A DNA stretch of 64,000 nucleotides from JACCTU01 sp963809175 (GTDB lineage: Bacteria; Actinomycetota; Thermoleophilia; Gaiellales; Gaiellaceae), in assembly GCA_963809175.1 (NCBI GenBank), contig CAWEIK010000001.1, forward strand, positions 1,519,020 through 1,583,019. The letters are read 5' to 3'. The notes under the pieces are model-generated. The model worked only from the letters and a program-made list of their open reading frames with translations, had not been told where the DNA came from and made no database searches. The translations under genes were made by a program, and so were the position numbers. Below, piece by piece: positions 63,246 through 64,000 of this stretch (its first letter is position 1; every line of letters begins with the position of its first letter).

Positions 63246-63336
63246 TTGCCAACCTGCAGAATCGACTTGCCAACCTACAGGACGCGCTTGCAAAAAGCAA
63301 TCTTCCCCTTGCCGAAAGAAAGTTTCCTGTTAGTAT
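63246..63336. promoter_or_regulatory. Operator array with 21-bp period, and promoter of the regulator gene
   Basis: TTGCCAACCTRCAG occurs at 63246-63259 and 63267-63280. Shortened forms TTGC at 63288 and TTGCC at 63309 keep the exact 21-bp step (two helical turns). The last copy is also a -35 (TTGCCG 63309-63314), followed after 16 bp by TAGTAT (63331-63336), 7 bp before the regulator GTG. Binding would cover both divergent promoters. Confidence 0.6.
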
Positions 63337-63343
63337 CCGGCTG

Positions 63344-64000
63344 GTGACCAAGCACTACGACCAGTACTGCCCGATGGCTCATGCCCTCTCGCTGGTCGGG
63401 GAGCGGTGGTCGCTGCTGATCGTCAGGGAGCTCCTCCGGGGCCCCAAGCGCTACACCGACCTGGCCCACGGCCTGCCGGGGATCGGCACGAACATCCTGG
63501 CCAGCCGCCTCAAGGACCTCGAGGAGGGCGGGATCGTCGAGAAGCGCAAGCTCCCGCCGCCGGCGGCCTCGACGGTCTACGAGCTGACGGAGTACGGCGC
63601 CGGCCTCGCAGGAGGCGCTCTACGCGCTGGCCCGCTGGGGCGCGCGCTCGCTCGGCCCGCCGACGAAGCAGGACGATCTCTACGAGGACTGGGGCCTGAA
63701 CGCGCTGCCGGCGATCTTCAACGCCGACGAGGCGCGCGGGCTGACGGAGACGTACGTGCTGAAGATCGGCGAGGACGTCTTCACCGCGCGGATCGTCGAC
63801 GGCGTGCTCGAGCCGTCGTGCGGCGCGGCGCCGGACGCCGACCTGGTCGTCGAGACCGACCCCGAGACGTTCTTCCTGCTCTGCGCCGGCCAGCTCGAGC
63901 CGAAGGACGCGGTCAAGAGCGGCCGCGTGCGCGTCGAGGGCGATCGAGCCCTGCTCGAGCGCTGCTTCCGCGTGCTGACCTTCGCGCCGCGCGTCAGCGC
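63344..64000 (+). CDS. HxlR-type regulator with C-terminal sensor domain, 3' end missing
   Basis: Winged-helix regulator, GTG 63344, running off the window. The N-terminus is YCPMAHALSLVGERWSLLIV, LLRGPKRYTDLAHGLPGIGT and VYELTEYGAGL. An extra base near 63607 must be removed to continue QEALYALARWGARSLGPPT and then a ~100-residue SCP2/sterol-carrier-like domain (ETYVLKIGEDVFTARIVDG; LVVETDPETFFLLCAGQLEP). It is divergent from the drug exporter and likely its repressor, with the C-terminal domain sensing a lipophilic ligand. Confidence 0.82.
   Translation, partial: MTKHYDQYCPMAHALSLVGERWSLLIVRELLRGPKRYTDLAHGLPGIGTNILASRLKDLEEGGIVEKRKLPPPAASTVYELTEYGAGLAGGALRAGPLGRALARPADEAGRSLRGLGPERAAGDLQRRRGARADGDVRAEDRRGRLHRADRRRRARAVVRRGAGRRPGRRDRPRDVLPALRRPARAEGRGQERPRARRGRSSPARALLPRADLRAARQR

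Noticed and set aside
9640..63700. Programmed +1 frameshifting as the explanation of the broken genes
   Set aside because: I compared the sites and found no common slippery codon, stop codon or downstream structure, and deletions also occur. Consensus error in G/C runs is simpler, though not proven.

Overview
The window is about 64 kb of very GC-rich DNA, with GTG and TTG starts common and many 4-bp start/stop overlaps. Gene content points to a deep-branching soil Actinomycetota, probably Thermoleophilia (Gaiellales or Solirubrobacterales). The pointers are a CysO-CysM-Mec-MoeZ cysteine cluster, an Rv2578c-like radical SAM protein under a mycobacterial-type SOS box, an Lhr-Nei pair, Streptomyces-like 11-nt PHO boxes and a LigD polymerase domain. 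This is inference from gene families; no rRNA or tRNA gene was seen.

Layout. 0-5 kb: a two-component pair, a radical SAM/metallo-hydrolase divergon with an SOS box, and a CNNM/CBS membrane protein. 5.2-12.4 kb: a pentose-type operon (binding lipoprotein, ATPase, permease, Gfo/Idh dehydrogenase, xylose-isomerase-like protein, GlcG/HbpS protein, xylulokinase). 12.4-16.7 kb: a metallo-hydrolase-like protein, a second dehydrogenase, then moeZ-cysO-cysM-mec. 16.7-21.2 kb: TPR protein, primary-type sigma factor, secreted protein, M20 peptidase, HxlR regulator. 21.2-34.2 kb: a phosphate/polyphosphate island (pst transporter with phoU, ATP-grasp protein, sensor kinase, two PhoB-like regulators, ppk1, ppx, Nudix, CHAD, second PstS), with three arrays of 11-nt PHO-box repeats pointing at its genes. 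34.2-41 kb: mixed catabolism, LigD-type polymerase, FAD oxidoreductase, OsmC. 41-47.5 kb: DNA repair (Nudix, HhH-GPD, giant Lhr helicase, Nei glycosylase). 47.5-53.8 kb: unknown protein, AzlCD exporter, DUF1385, ParA and an FtsZ with an unusual N-terminal extension. 54-57.3 kb: gamma-glutamyltransferase, NERD, GNAT and VOC proteins. 57.3-60.7 kb: a non-coding zone with two tandem ~110-nt elements, each with its own promoter and terminator, a large inverted repeat, and a third RNA-like element sharing the core. The end holds a cNMP-binding protein, a DHA2 drug exporter and its HxlR-type regulator, with a 21-bp-periodic operator array.

About 22 genes or gene segments are interrupted by single-base frame changes, of which 19 look like +1 insertions. 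They hit core genes (pstS, phoU, cysM, ppk1, lhr), have no shared slippery motif and mostly sit in G/C runs, so I treat them as likely consensus errors. Affected genes are annotated as single loci spanning the shift.

The most interesting signals are the repeated small-RNA-like elements at 57.3-57.7 and 60.3 kb, the CysO carrier that ends in Gly-Gly-Cys beside a JAMM protease, the SOS box lying over two back-to-back start codons, the PHO-box arrays, and the TTGCC operator array.
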